In this document: positions 35,077 through 42,838 of the stretch, piece after piece
Layout: each line of letters begins with the position of its first letter
Position numbering within the stretch: the stretch's first letter is position 1
From: Anaerocolumna sp.
GTDB taxonomy: Bacteria > Bacillota > Clostridia > Lachnospirales > Lachnospiraceae
DNA length: 42,838 bases
Direction of reading: 5' to 3'
NCBI GenBank assembly: GCA_029256725.1
Contig: JAQSXJ010000068.1
Location: 1-42,838, forward strand
Notes under the pieces: generated by a model
The model's input: the letters and a program-made list of their open reading frames with translations, nothing else
The model's database searches: none
Told to the model about the DNA's origin: nothing
Made by a program: the position numbers and the translations under genes

Positions 35077-35751
35077 GTGCAAGGGAAAGAAATTTCATTA
35101 GCAGTAATACAGCGCTTACCCAGATATTATCGTTACCTGGGAGAACTGTTGGAAAATGACGTGGTACGTATTTCATCTAAGGAATTAAGCGAGAGGATGA
35201 AGGTTACTGCCTCCCAGATAAGGCAGGACTTGAACAACTTTGGAGGGTTCGGACAGCAGGGATACGGATATAATGTGGAATATTTGTATACTGAGATCGG
35301 AAAAATATTAGGACTTGACAGAAAGTATAATGTAATTATCATAGGAGCAGGTAATTTGGGACAGGCACTGGCAAACTATGGTGATTTTGAGAGAAGAGGT
35401 TTTCTGATTAAAGGTATCTTTGATGTTAACCCAAGGCTGGAAGGAATATCGATTAGGGGAACACAGATACAGATGATGGATGAGCTGGAAGAGTTTGTGA
35501 AAGTCAATAAAGTTCATATAGCAGCACTTACCATACCTAAGATAAAGGCACCACAGACAGCAAAAGAAATAGTTGCCCTGGGTATAAAGGCAATTTGGAA
35601 TTTTGCACCGGTAGACTTAAATCTCCCTTCAGATGTCATTGTAGAGAATGTGCATCTGGCAGAAAGTCTTATGAGATTATCTTATACCCTAAAAGATTTG
35701 GAAGAGTCCCAAGGTATTACGGAAGAAGACATTTCATCCGATAATAATTAA
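35077..35751 (+). CDS. rex: Redox-sensing transcriptional repressor Rex
   Basis: GTG 35077 follows AAAGGAGG at 35063-35069; the frame-open start at 35032 has no ribosome site and is absent from the family. The 224-residue product starts MQGKEISLAVIQRLPRYYRY. A winged helix covers about 1-80 (ISSKELSERMKVTASQIRQD, LNNFGGFGQQGYGYNV). The Rossmann domain has GAGNLGQAL near residues 90-98 and senses the NADH/NAD+ ratio. WNFAPVDLNLP and VHLAESLMRLSY complete it. Rex represses fermentation and electron-transfer genes when NADH is low. It is followed 48 bases later by a coiled-coil gene and then acpS. Confidence 0.95.
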   Translation: MQGKEISLAVIQRLPRYYRYLGELLENDVVRISSKELSERMKVTASQIRQDLNNFGGFGQQGYGYNVEYLYTEIGKILGLDRKYNVIIIGAGNLGQALANYGDFERRGFLIKGIFDVNPRLEGISIRGTQIQMMDELEEFVKVNKVHIAALTIPKIKAPQTAKEIVALGIKAIWNFAPVDLNLPSDVIVENVHLAESLMRLSYTLKDLEESQGITEEDISSDNN

Positions 35752-35799
35752 AACGGACACCAAAGCGTAAGCTGCACCAGAAATGGGGTACAAGTATAC

Positions 35800-36411
35800 A
35801 TGAGAAAAAAAGACGAGATTAACTTCGAAAAAATCTTTAAGGGTAAGAAAATACCCATAGTAGTACTGGATGAACGATGGCATCAGCTATTTCCGGATTA
35901 TGATAAACCAGCTCATATAAGAACGATGGAAAACAAGCTGGATGAGCTGATGAAACAGCAAGGCAAACTTACCAATGATCTGAAGGATTATAAGAAGATA
36001 AAGAATCAGTTGATGGGTGAGATTATAACACACATGGATGTCAATGACACAAAGTTAGGTAAAGCCAAGGAAAAGAAACTTGACCAAAACCAAAGGCTGA
36101 TTAGAGAAATTGGCGATAAAGTAAAAGACTCAGAGAATGAACTTGTTGATCTGCCTTATCAAATTAAAGAAGCTAACGAAGCCTTAATTATAGAAAGTTC
36201 ACAAGTCTGCTATAAGCGGCTTAGCGAGAATACTGAGAAAATCAATGAGATTAATAAGTGGATTCAGAATATCAGAGAACAACTAAAAATAAAAATCCTG
36301 GAGAAACAGGATATGGAAATGAAAAATGCAGATATCTATAATTACATGCATGATATGTTAGGACCTGAACTTTTGCAAGAATTGGACGAAGAGATAAAAA
36401 GGAATAAATAG
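35800..36411 (+). CDS. Coiled-coil protein of unknown function
   Basis: A 203-residue charged protein, not assigned to a named family. A short N-terminal segment (VVLDERWHQLFPDYDKPAHI) precedes a long helical region rich in Lys, Glu and Gln from about residue 40 to the end, with heptad-like spacing of Leu and Ile. No signal peptide or membrane helix is seen. The ribosome site is weak (GGGG about 15 bases before the ATG). It sits between rex and acpS, one base before the acpS ATG, so the two are probably co-translated. The N-terminal block, rather than the coiled coil, is the part to use in a search. Confidence 0.75.
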   Translation: MRKKDEINFEKIFKGKKIPIVVLDERWHQLFPDYDKPAHIRTMENKLDELMKQQGKLTNDLKDYKKIKNQLMGEIITHMDVNDTKLGKAKEKKLDQNQRLIREIGDKVKDSENELVDLPYQIKEANEALIIESSQVCYKRLSENTEKINEINKWIQNIREQLKIKILEKQDMEMKNADIYNYMHDMLGPELLQELDEEIKRNK

Positions 36412-36412
36412 C

Positions 36413-36781
36413 ATGATTGTTGGTATCGGTACAGATTTAATTGAAATCGAAAGAGTTATGAAAGCCTGTGAACGAGAACATTTCTGCAGGAGAATCTTTA
36501 CTCCTAAAGAACTAGAACTAGCACAGACAGACAGAAGAAAGCTTGCCGGAAATTTTGCTGTAAAAGAAGCAGTTGTAAAAATGCTGGGTCTGGGTTTTCG
36601 CGGAATTCATCCTTCAGATATAGAAGTACTGAGGGATGAATATGGAAAACCTTATGTGAATTTATTTAAAGGTGCCAAAGAGGCAGCTGATAGAATTACC
36701 TGCCAGAGAATACTGGTAACCATTACAAATACAAAAGAGTTTGCCAGTGCTTTTGCCGTAGGTGAAAGCTTTAATGTATAA
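36413..36781 (+). CDS. acpS: Holo-[acyl-carrier-protein] synthase
   Basis: A 122-residue AcpS. It moves 4'-phosphopantetheine from CoA to the serine of acyl carrier protein, enabling fatty acid synthesis. The Mg/CoA motif GIGTDLIEIERV (residues 4-15) and the second motif NFAVKEAVVK are present, with FTPKELELA and GKPYVNL as expected. The length is normal. AAAAGG lies about 10 bases before the ATG. Confidence 0.95.
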   Translation: MIVGIGTDLIEIERVMKACEREHFCRRIFTPKELELAQTDRRKLAGNFAVKEAVVKMLGLGFRGIHPSDIEVLRDEYGKPYVNLFKGAKEAADRITCQRILVTITNTKEFASAFAVGESFNV

Positions 36782-36898
36782 GAGTAAGAGGATGTCTTGT
36801 GATCTAATCTGAGTATTTGCTTATCTGGCTAGTACAACGGTTTATTAATAACTGGATTATTTATCCTGATTCTTTATAAGTAGTTGTACTATTATAAG

Positions 36899-36928
36899 TT
36901 AACAGTTATCGGAAGTAAAGCGTATAAT
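36899..36928 (+). promoter_or_regulatory. Likely promoter of the nnr-alr-mazF group
   Basis: TTAACA at 36899-36904, 18 bases, a perfect TATAAT at 36923-36928, 49 bases before nnr. No strong terminator separates acpS from this point. Confidence 0.5.
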
Positions 36929-36977
36929 TACGTAGATAGGTATTCACAATGTTAAGTTCTATAAAAGAGGTTTATAT

Positions 36978-38603
36978 ATGAAATATCTGGTCAAGCGTAA
37001 AGAAATGCAGGAGATTGACAGGAAAACCATTGAAGAGATGGGGATACCTGCTATTGTTTTAATGGAGCGCGCTGCCTTAAAGGTAGCAGAAATTATTGAA
37101 GAATCTATCAAAGCTTCAAGCTGTAACAAAGATAACAAACTGAAAATACTTGCTTTATGCGGTACAGGAAATAATGGTGCTGATGGAATTGCAGCAACCA
37201 GGATTCTAACCTCTAAAGGGCATAAAGCAGCAATATATGTGGTGGGTGACAGAAATCAGGCATCCGCCTTGTTTTTGCAGCAATTAGAAATTGCCGCTAA
37301 TTTCGGTGTTGAAATAGTTAGCAATATTGATACCCCGGAATATACTATTGATGAAAACACGATTCTTATAGACGCTATTTTCGGAATAGGATTAAATAAA
37401 GGTATCCAAGGTGAATATAAGAATATCATAGATAAATTAAACAAATTGAATAAAGGAGAGGTTTTTGCAGTTGATATACCTTCGGGAATATCAGCTGATA
37501 CCGGATTTCCTTTAGGAACAGCACTGAAGGCGAACTATACTATAACCTTTGGATACCATAAGTTAGGACTTGTGCTGTATCCTGGTTGTGAATATGCCGG
37601 TGTTGTAATAGTTGCGGACATCGGATTTGCAGCACCTGAACTTCTAAAGCTATCCTTTAATCATTATACTTATAATAGCAGAGACTTGAATTTATTACCC
37701 GAGAGAAAAGCCTATTCTAATAAAGGCAGTTATGGAAAGCTTCTGGTTATTGCCGGTTCAGTAAATATGTCGGGAGCAGCTTATTTTTCTGCTAAGGCAG
37801 CATATCGCACGGGAGCAGGCCTGGTAAAAATATTGACCAATGAGAAGAACAGGACAATTTTACAGACTGCATTGCCAGAAATTCTTTTAAATACTTATAC
37901 TGACGGGGAACTTAACCTTAAGGATATGAATACTGTAAAAGAAGAGATTAAATGGGCGGATATAGTAGTTATCGGACCCGGTATTGGAAGAAGTACACAG
38001 GCAATGAGGTTACTGGAGCTGGTTTTAGAGGAGGCAAAGGTACCTGTTGTAATTGACGGAGATGCTATCTGGCTGCTTGGGCAACAGATAACAGAATACG
38101 TTAAAGAGCAGGATTTCTCACCGGGAAGTTCTGAATTAACAGCAGATGACAACATAAATGAACAGTGTGTGGCTGAAAGAATTGCATATCTTAAGCGTAT
38201 TCTGCCTGCCGGAACAATACTTACTCCACACCTAAAGGAACTTAGCTATCTGCTTAATATTCCTGTAAAATGGATTCAGAAAAATCTGTTAAAGGCAGCC
38301 GATATATGTGCTCTGGATAATGATATAGTATATATAATAAAAGATGCGAGAACGATTGTGGCTGCTAAAGAAAGCAGATACATCAATATGTCTGGAAATA
38401 ACGGAATGGCTACCGGAGGCTCAGGGGATATATTAACCGGAATTATAGCAGGACTGTTAGGCCAGGGATTGGTAGAAGAAAAAGCAGCAGCACTTGGTGT
38501 ATACGTTCATGGCTTAGCAGGTGACCTGGCAGCCGAAGATCTTGGTCAGCACTCCTTAATGGCCGATGATATAATCAATCACATTTCAGCAGTAATAAAG
38601 TAA
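36978..38603 (+). CDS. nnr: Bifunctional NAD(P)H-hydrate repair enzyme (epimerase and ADP-dependent dehydratase)
   Basis: A 541-residue fusion. The N-terminal half (about 1-215) is the NAD(P)HX epimerase with MERAALKVAEII, ALCGTGNNGADGIAATRIL and AVDIPSGISADTG. The C-terminal half (about 240-540) is the ADP-dependent dehydratase with GKLLVIAGSVNMSGAAYFSA, VVIGPGIGRS, TPHLKEL and the phosphate-binding NNGMATGGSGDILTGIIAGL. The enzyme restores damaged hydrated NADH and NADPH. Some members have a C-terminal TsaE; this one does not. AAAAGAGG precedes the ATG. It is followed 34 bases later by alr, a common pairing in clostridia. Confidence 0.94.
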   Translation: MKYLVKRKEMQEIDRKTIEEMGIPAIVLMERAALKVAEIIEESIKASSCNKDNKLKILALCGTGNNGADGIAATRILTSKGHKAAIYVVGDRNQASALFLQQLEIAANFGVEIVSNIDTPEYTIDENTILIDAIFGIGLNKGIQGEYKNIIDKLNKLNKGEVFAVDIPSGISADTGFPLGTALKANYTITFGYHKLGLVLYPGCEYAGVVIVADIGFAAPELLKLSFNHYTYNSRDLNLLPERKAYSNKGSYGKLLVIAGSVNMSGAAYFSAKAAYRTGAGLVKILTNEKNRTILQTALPEILLNTYTDGELNLKDMNTVKEEIKWADIVVIGPGIGRSTQAMRLLELVLEEAKVPVVIDGDAIWLLGQQITEYVKEQDFSPGSSELTADDNINEQCVAERIAYLKRILPAGTILTPHLKELSYLLNIPVKWIQKNLLKAADICALDNDIVYIIKDARTIVAAKESRYINMSGNNGMATGGSGDILTGIIAGLLGQGLVEEKAAALGVYVHGLAGDLAAEDLGQHSLMADDIINHISAVIK

Positions 38604-38637
38604 GACTCTGTTATTGCAGATATGAATGGAGGAACAT

Positions 38638-39834
38638 ATGACAGCAGGAAATATAGACCTGACTTCAATAGAAGAATTTAATTCAAAATATTACAGAGCA
38701 TCCGCAAACATTGATTTAGATGCGATCTGCAGCAATATAGATAATACAAGAAAAATATTAAACCCTCAAACAAAACTTATGGTTATCTTAAAAGCTGACG
38801 GGTATGGGCATGGTGCTGTACCTATAGCAAAAGCACTTTCTGAGATGGCTGTAGACAGTTTTGGTATTGCAATTCTGGAAGAAGGAATTGAATTACGGAA
38901 AGCAGGGATAGAAAAACCGCTTCTGATATTGGGATATACTCCTAAAGGACAATATAAAAAGCTGGTAGAAAATGATATAACACAGACAATTTTTCAATAT
39001 AGTACAGCAAAGGATTTGTCAGAAGAAGCTTTAAGGCAGGGTAAAACAGCTAAGATCCATATCAAAATTGATACGGGAATGACAAGGATAGGTTTTTTTG
39101 ATGATTCCCTTAGTATAGAAGAAATAAAGAAAATATCTGAGCTTAAGGGAATAGAGATAGAAGGCATCTTCTCACATTTTGCCTGTGCAGATGAAACTGA
39201 TAAGACCTCAGCAAACAACCAGTTATGTAAATTTCTAGAATTTTTGGAAGAATTAAAACGAGAAGGTATTATTATACCTATAAGACATATAGCAAATAGC
39301 GCAGGTATTATTGATATGCCGGAGGCTCAGTTAGATATGGTACGAAGCGGTATTTCTACCTATGGTCTTTATCCCTCAAAAGAGGTAAACAAAGACGTGT
39401 TGGAACTAAAGCCTGCAATGGAGATCAAATCACATGTTAGTTATGTGAAGGAAGTTGAAGGAGGAATAGGGGTTAGCTATGGCAGTACATATGTAACCTC
39501 TAAGAAGACAAAGATTGCTACCATTCCAGTAGGGTATGGAGATGGTTACCCAAGACAGCTTTCCTCAAAAGGCCGAGTTCTAATTCATGGTATGTCTGCA
39601 CCTATAATAGGAAGAGTCTGCATGGATCAGTTCATGGTGGATGTAACAGGTATTCCGGGGGTTGAACAAGGTGATGCTGTAACACTTATCGGAAGAGATA
39701 AGGATGAATTCATATCTGTTGAGGAAGTAGCAGACATGTCATATTCCTTCAATTATGAATTTATTTGTAATGTAGGCAAGCGAATCCCGCGTATATATTA
39801 TCGTAACAATAAATTATGGAACATCGGAATCTAA
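38638..39834 (+). CDS. alr: Alanine racemase
   Basis: A 398-residue PLP enzyme that makes D-alanine for peptidoglycan. ATG 38638 has GGAGG at 38628-38632; the in-frame ATG at 38626 overlaps that site and is unlikely. The PLP lysine is Lys52 in ILKADGYGHGA. Other family blocks are KIDTGMTRIGF, HIANSAGI, MVRSGISTYGLYPS, GVSYGSTYVTSKKTKIATIP with VGYGDGYPR, and GRVCMDQFMVDVT. The N-terminal 20 residues extend beyond the usual family start. It lies upstream of mazF, the alr-mazF order known in many Firmicutes. Confidence 0.96.
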   Translation: MTAGNIDLTSIEEFNSKYYRASANIDLDAICSNIDNTRKILNPQTKLMVILKADGYGHGAVPIAKALSEMAVDSFGIAILEEGIELRKAGIEKPLLILGYTPKGQYKKLVENDITQTIFQYSTAKDLSEEALRQGKTAKIHIKIDTGMTRIGFFDDSLSIEEIKKISELKGIEIEGIFSHFACADETDKTSANNQLCKFLEFLEELKREGIIIPIRHIANSAGIIDMPEAQLDMVRSGISTYGLYPSKEVNKDVLELKPAMEIKSHVSYVKEVEGGIGVSYGSTYVTSKKTKIATIPVGYGDGYPRQLSSKGRVLIHGMSAPIIGRVCMDQFMVDVTGIPGVEQGDAVTLIGRDKDEFISVEEVADMSYSFNYEFICNVGKRIPRIYYRNNKLWNIGI

Positions 39835-39956
39835 GGTATAATAGATAGAATACAAAAACTAACAGAAATAATCACGTTAAGAGAATATTTTATGGAATAC
39901 ACCGGTCAGAATTGGGAAATAATAAGACTAAAGCCATAAAATGGAGAGTGAGAAAA

Positions 39957-40319
39957 GTGATTATTAAACGCGGAGATATTTTTTATGCAGATCTAAGACC
40001 TGTCATCGGGTCGGAGCAAGGTGGCGTTAGGCCAGTCCTCATAATACAAAACGATACTGGCAATAAACATAGTCCCACAGTTATCTGTGCAGCCATAACC
40101 TCTAAAATGAATAAAGCCAAACTCCCTACACATGTGGAGATTGATGCAGATAAATATGGAATAATAAAAGATTCCGTTATTCTATTAGAACAGGTAAGAA
40201 CAATTGACAAATCGAGGTTAAAAGAAAAAGTATGTCATCTGGATCAAGACGTGCTAAAAAAAATAAATAGGGCGCTGTTAATTAGTTTTGCATTGGATAC
40301 ATACATGAAACCGGAATAA
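39957..40319 (+). CDS. mazF: Type II toxin-antitoxin endoribonuclease MazF (NdoA type)
   Basis: A 120-residue MazF/PemK protein. GTG 39957 follows GGAGAGTGAG and gives the standard start [13 protein letters not shown]; the frame-open TTG at 39912 is an unlikely start. Family blocks are [57 protein letters not shown] and [11 protein letters not shown]. NdoA cuts mRNA at short sequence sites. In Bacillus the antitoxin gene lies between alr and ndoA. Here only 122 bases separate them and no MazE-like ORF is present, so the antitoxin is elsewhere or lost. A 17-bp tandem repeat follows the stop codon. Confidence 0.93.
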   Translation: MIIKRGDIFYADLRPVIGSEQGGVRPVLIIQNDTGNKHSPTVICAAITSKMNKAKLPTHVEIDADKYGIIKDSVILLEQVRTIDKSRLKEKVCHLDQDVLKKINRALLISFALDTYMKPE

Positions 40320-40328
40320 GAAACAAGA

Positions 40329-40574
40329 AAGATAAAGCAATAAGAAAGATAGAACAATAAGAAGCATAAAGCAACAAGTAGGATAGAACAATAGGAAAGA
40401 TATAGCTACAAGTAAGATAGAACAATAGGAAAGATATAGCTACAAGTAAGGTAGAACAATAGGAAAGATAAAGCAACAAGTAAGATAGAACAATAGGAAA
40501 GATAAAGCAACAAGTAAGATAAAAAAATAAGAATGATAAAGCAATAAAAAAGATAAAGTAATAAGAAAGATAGG
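40329..40574. repeat. 17-bp tandem repeat array, about 14 units
   Basis: Units such as AAGATAAAGCAATAAGA repeat with period 17, starting 10 bases after the mazF stop. In the middle the units alternate, making a 34-bp higher-order repeat (AAGATAGAACAATAGGA then AAGATATAGCTACAAGT) with near-identical copies. The plus strand is almost all purine plus scattered T and C. The period is not a multiple of three, and stops occur in the forward frames. Confidence 0.85.
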
Positions 40575-40635
40575 AGTCAGAATAAATGATATTGTAACTT
40601 GTAATATTAGAAATAAGATATCTATTTAAAAATGT

Positions 40636-40699
40636 AGGTCAGTCCCATAAACCCAATCAGATTATCATAGAATGGAGTTATAGGACTGACCTGTTTTTT
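40636..40699. terminator. Terminator between mazF/repeat and the convergent SHOCT gene
   Basis: AGGTCAGTCC (40636-40645) pairs with GGACTGACCT (40683-40692), extended by ATAA/TTAT after one mismatch, and followed by GTTTTTT. The left side has a TTTTT on the minus strand, so it may work both ways. Confidence 0.7.
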
Positions 40700-40709
40700 A
40701 TCTAATGCC

Positions 40710-41060
40710 TTAAATATCATTTACAATTTGTTTGCGTTTTTCCTGGAATTCATCTTCTGTAATCAGATTTTTATCTAATAGATTTTGCAGTTCATTTAAT
40801 CTATCTTCCGGAGTCATATAAGTGACTTTAGATTCTGATGTATCATCAATAAAGATCTCGTGGGAAGGGATTCCCTTGTTGGAAAATGCATTATAGCCAT
40901 GTGAAGCCGTAATCAATATTGCTATGAAAGACCATAACACCCCGAATATTCCAAAAGTAGGTATTGCTACAAATAAACCAATGCAACAAAATATTATCCC
41001 ACCGATAAATCCCGCCAAGGACTCTCCTTTACTTGGTTTTACACGTATACGCTTGCTCAT
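40710..41060 (-). CDS. Small membrane protein with C-terminal SHOCT domain
   Basis: A 116-residue protein. The basic N-terminus MSKRIRVKPSK is cytosolic. Two closely spaced hydrophobic helices follow (about 15-32, FIGGIIFCCIGLFVAI, and 36-54, FGIFGVLWSFIAILITA). The last 35 residues, EDRLNELQNLLDKNLITEDE continuing FQEKRKQI, are a SHOCT motif, a short helical hairpin common at the ends of small bacterial proteins. CGGAGGGA lies upstream of the ATG on the minus strand. Function unknown. Confidence 0.8.
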   Translation of the reverse strand: MSKRIRVKPSKGESLAGFIGGIIFCCIGLFVAIPTFGIFGVLWSFIAILITASHGYNAFSNKGIPSHEIFIDDTSESKVTYMTPEDRLNELQNLLDKNLITEDEFQEKRKQIVNDI

Positions 41061-41224
41061 ATCATGTGCTCCCTCCGTTTATAACAGTGACAAAACGTGT
41101 GCTTTTATCAGTTTACTATAGTATACAGGAGTTATGATAAGAGGGCTACTTATTAATATATTAGAAATATTAAAATTAACTTTTAAAGTACATCTGAACT
41201 TTCAAAGCACATATTTGTACAAGA

Positions 41225-41253
41225 TTGCAGTTTAGTATATTGTGTTGTATAAT
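41225..41253 (+). promoter_or_regulatory. Promoter of the 44-residue membrane protein gene
   Basis: TTGCAG at 41225-41230, 17 bases, a perfect TATAAT at 41248-41253, 43 bases before the ATG at 41296. Confidence 0.65.
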
Positions 41254-41295
41254 AATGGAAAGGGAATGAGCGATTGAAAACAGAAGGAGGAGCAT

Positions 41296-41430
41296 ATGAA
41301 CGTATTTGTTTTAGGTGGTTTTTGGATTATAAACTTGATTTTAATAGGTGTTCCATTATGTCTAGGTATCTACGCCTTAATCCTTGCAATTAAAGCGCTG
41401 AAGATCTATATAAAGAAGAATGAAGAATAG
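41296..41430 (+). CDS. 44-residue single-pass membrane protein
   Basis: A short ORF with strong support: promoter at 41225-41253, AAGGAGG at 41284-41290 five bases before ATG, and a terminator after it. The product MNVFVLGGFWIINLILIG continues as one or two hydrophobic stretches to residue 33 and ends in a basic tail, LKIYIKKNEE. The positive C-terminus predicts it inside the cytosol. No family was recognised. Confidence 0.65.
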   Translation: MNVFVLGGFWIINLILIGVPLCLGIYALILAIKALKIYIKKNEE

Positions 41431-41519
41431 CAGCTACAAAATTGATAAGCTACATCAGTTCATTTAAAAGGTAAATGACACTATTGATAGTATACATTAT
41501 TTAAATAGTTGATAAAAAA

Positions 41520-41572
41520 GAAAACGCCTCAAATCAAGCTCCTAAAAGCTGTGAATTCAGGCGTTTTCTTGC
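41520..41572 (+). terminator. Terminator after the 44-residue gene
   Basis: GAAAACGCCT (41520-41529) pairs with AGGCGTTTTC (41559-41568) around an inner AGCT-centred hairpin, then TTG. The next 440 bases, to 42016, are AT-rich without a convincing ORF; TTGACA at 41920-41925 lacks a clear -10 box. Confidence 0.75.
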
Positions 41573-42016
41573 GTATAATAGGGTGGGAGTAGAAAGTGTT
41601 TTTATTCACTATCCACTTGTAGTATAAGATAAAAGTGTGTTTTCTTTGTGAAGAGATTCTGAACAAAGTATAAAAAATAGATTTATGGGTTTATTTTATT
41701 TTTAGATTGGACATTTTGATTTAACTTAAATAAAGCATTTGTTTAGGAAATGAAAAGGTTATATTTGTAAAAAAAATAAAAATGGAGTAATATATGTAAA
41801 TATGATAGTTGAGTATAATTACGTAATGGCATCTATCATACCTCAAATAAAAAATTTTGGATTATATGAGAAAGGAAATAGAATATATAAATCTTACTGC
41901 TTTGTTATAAAGATTCTTGTTGACAGTCTAACCTAAGCAGAAGAATAAAAGATATAGTAGTAGAATAAAATTAGTTTATACTAATTGACAATAATTTCAG
42001 AATGGAGGATATTGAA

Positions 42017-42361
42017 ATGAATACAAACATGGTATCGATTTTTTTCTTTCTTATATTATTACTGCTTGCATTATATTGTTCTGTTATATTAACTATAAGA
42101 AGGTTTTTGAAGCTTAAGTCAAGCATTGGAAAAGTACTTAATCTTGGCAGCAGTACAGATTATTCCTATAACCCGACATCATATCTCCTTACAAGAAAAG
42201 AATATTATACGGTTATGATGGAAGTGGAGGGGAAATGTAAAAGATTTATTTCAGGGCAAGGAATTCATAACAGTTTAAAAACTGGTGAGTTAATACAAAT
42301 CAGATACCACCGCAACCGAATAATAGATTATAAAAGACTAACAGTTGCGACACTTAAATAG
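42017..42361 (+). CDS. Small membrane-anchored protein, DUF3592-like
   Basis: ATG 42017 has GGAGG at 42004-42008; the in-frame ATG at 42002 overlaps that site. The 114-residue product has one N-terminal membrane helix (about 7-27, SIFFFLILLLLALYCSVILT), a basic segment, then a soluble beta-rich part (YYTVMMEVEGKCKRF, LKTGELIQIRYHRNRIIDYKR). This layout and the IQIRYHRNR stretch recall DUF3592, a loose family of small membrane proteins; the match is weak. It is the last protein gene before the rRNA operon. Confidence 0.6.
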   Translation: MNTNMVSIFFFLILLLLALYCSVILTIRRFLKLKSSIGKVLNLGSSTDYSYNPTSYLLTRKEYYTVMMEVEGKCKRFISGQGIHNSLKTGELIQIRYHRNRIIDYKRLTVATLK

Positions 42362-42464
42362 TATTATAGATACAAGACAACTGTAGTTTACTACGGTAAA
42401 CTTCCGCATTCTCTATTTATCGTGTTGGCTAATCATATTTATCTGAAAATATTATAAAAACATG

Positions 42465-42493
42465 TTGACGTATGTATAATAATGTGATATGAT
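42465..42493 (+). promoter_or_regulatory. rRNA operon promoter
   Basis: TTGACG at 42465-42470, 17 bases, TATGAT at 42488-42493, in an AT-rich region about 280 bases before the 16S gene. Confidence 0.7.
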
Positions 42494-42501
42494 ATAAAAG
42501 T

Positions 42502-42771
42502 TGTCGGAAACGACAGGAAATAAAATGAACATTGATAACTGAACAGTATAACAACCCTGAAATTTTCTTATAAATTTCATTCATGATTTAAGGCTTCGGT
42601 CTTAATAATTGAAAAAGAACAGTACCAGAAATGGTACAACCTTAAAACAGTAAAAAGTAGTGGCAACTTATGTTGCAACTAACGGAAATTAACGATTGTT
42701 TGAATTGGATTTGCGAAGCAAATCCTAAGATTCTTAAACAGCCAATGTTAATTCTGAAAATGATTAAACTT
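42502..42771 (+). other. rRNA leader with a chain of small hairpins
   Basis: Hairpins in order: TGTCG-GAAA-CGACA (42502-42515, a GNRA tetraloop), TTAAG with CTTAA around a TTCGG-containing loop (about 42587-42604), GTACC/GGTAC (near 42621-42636), GCAAC/GTTGC (about 42663-42675) and GGATTTGC-GAA-GCAAATCC (42707-42725). Such leaders guide antitermination and processing of the rRNA precursor. Confidence 0.55.

Positions 42772-42838
<67 letters not shown>

Noticed and set aside
36830..36891. Inverted repeat TAGTACAAC / GTTGTACTA between acpS and nnr
   Set aside because: A 9-bp stem with a 44-base loop and no T-run; too weak to call a terminator or an operator.
40282..40479. Minus-strand ORF coding a hydrophobic YLSYCS-type protein
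   Set aside because: It is the complement of the 17-bp tandem array and has no ribosome site.

Overview
The window looks like the chromosome of a low-GC, spore-forming anaerobic Firmicute of the Lachnospiraceae / Clostridium cluster XIVa type. Support comes from the start of a 16S rRNA gene at the right edge, BclA/BclB-like collagen-type spore-surface genes, a DUF3787 spore protein, a pyruvate:ferredoxin oxidoreductase, Rex, an apparent Re-citrate synthase, and strong AGGAGG ribosome sites. No phage, complete insertion sequence, CRISPR array or tRNA was seen.

Layout. 1-2294: two collagen-like spore-surface genes, each broken by one single-base frameshift. 2395-5900: a hexuronate operon (uxuA, uxuB, GntR regulator) with an operator on the -10 box. 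5934-7272: msrA, then a DUF3793 gene whose promoter lies between two Fur-like boxes. 7273-8583: 1.3 kb without genes, holding two 233-bp imperfect palindromes and smaller hairpins. 8659-13056: tcdA, a membrane GGDEF-EAL protein and a small DUF3787 spore protein. 13113-16652: nifJ. 17127-19580: metN-metI-metQ, with a MetN that lacks the usual C-terminal NIL domain. 19744-25344: two chemotaxis receptors flanking a deleted asnB; the second receptor carries an H-NOX haem domain. 25498-30075: arcC, divergent from a Re-citrate synthase / isocitrate dehydrogenase / GntR operon. 30227-34635: a DUF4026/DUF2314 protein, a dispersed palindromic repeat, an ABC-F ATPase and a DUF1349 protein. 35077-40319: rex, a coiled-coil protein, acpS, nnr, alr and mazF. 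40329-42361: a 17-bp tandem repeat and three small membrane-protein genes. 42465-42838: rRNA promoter, leader and 16S start.

How the genes fit together. Several loci concern anaerobic redox life: nifJ makes acetyl-CoA and reduced ferredoxin, Re-citrate synthase and isocitrate dehydrogenase would feed 2-oxoglutarate to glutamate, Rex senses NADH/NAD+, MsrA repairs oxidised methionine, and the H-NOX receptor is predicted to sense oxygen. Two operons share one design: a sigma-A promoter whose -10 box is buried in a 12-bp palindrome, with a GntR/FCD regulator as the last gene. The most unusual material is non-coding: the palindromes at 7371-7603 and 8271-8503, a shorter relative of the first at 31511-31665, and the tandem repeat after mazF.
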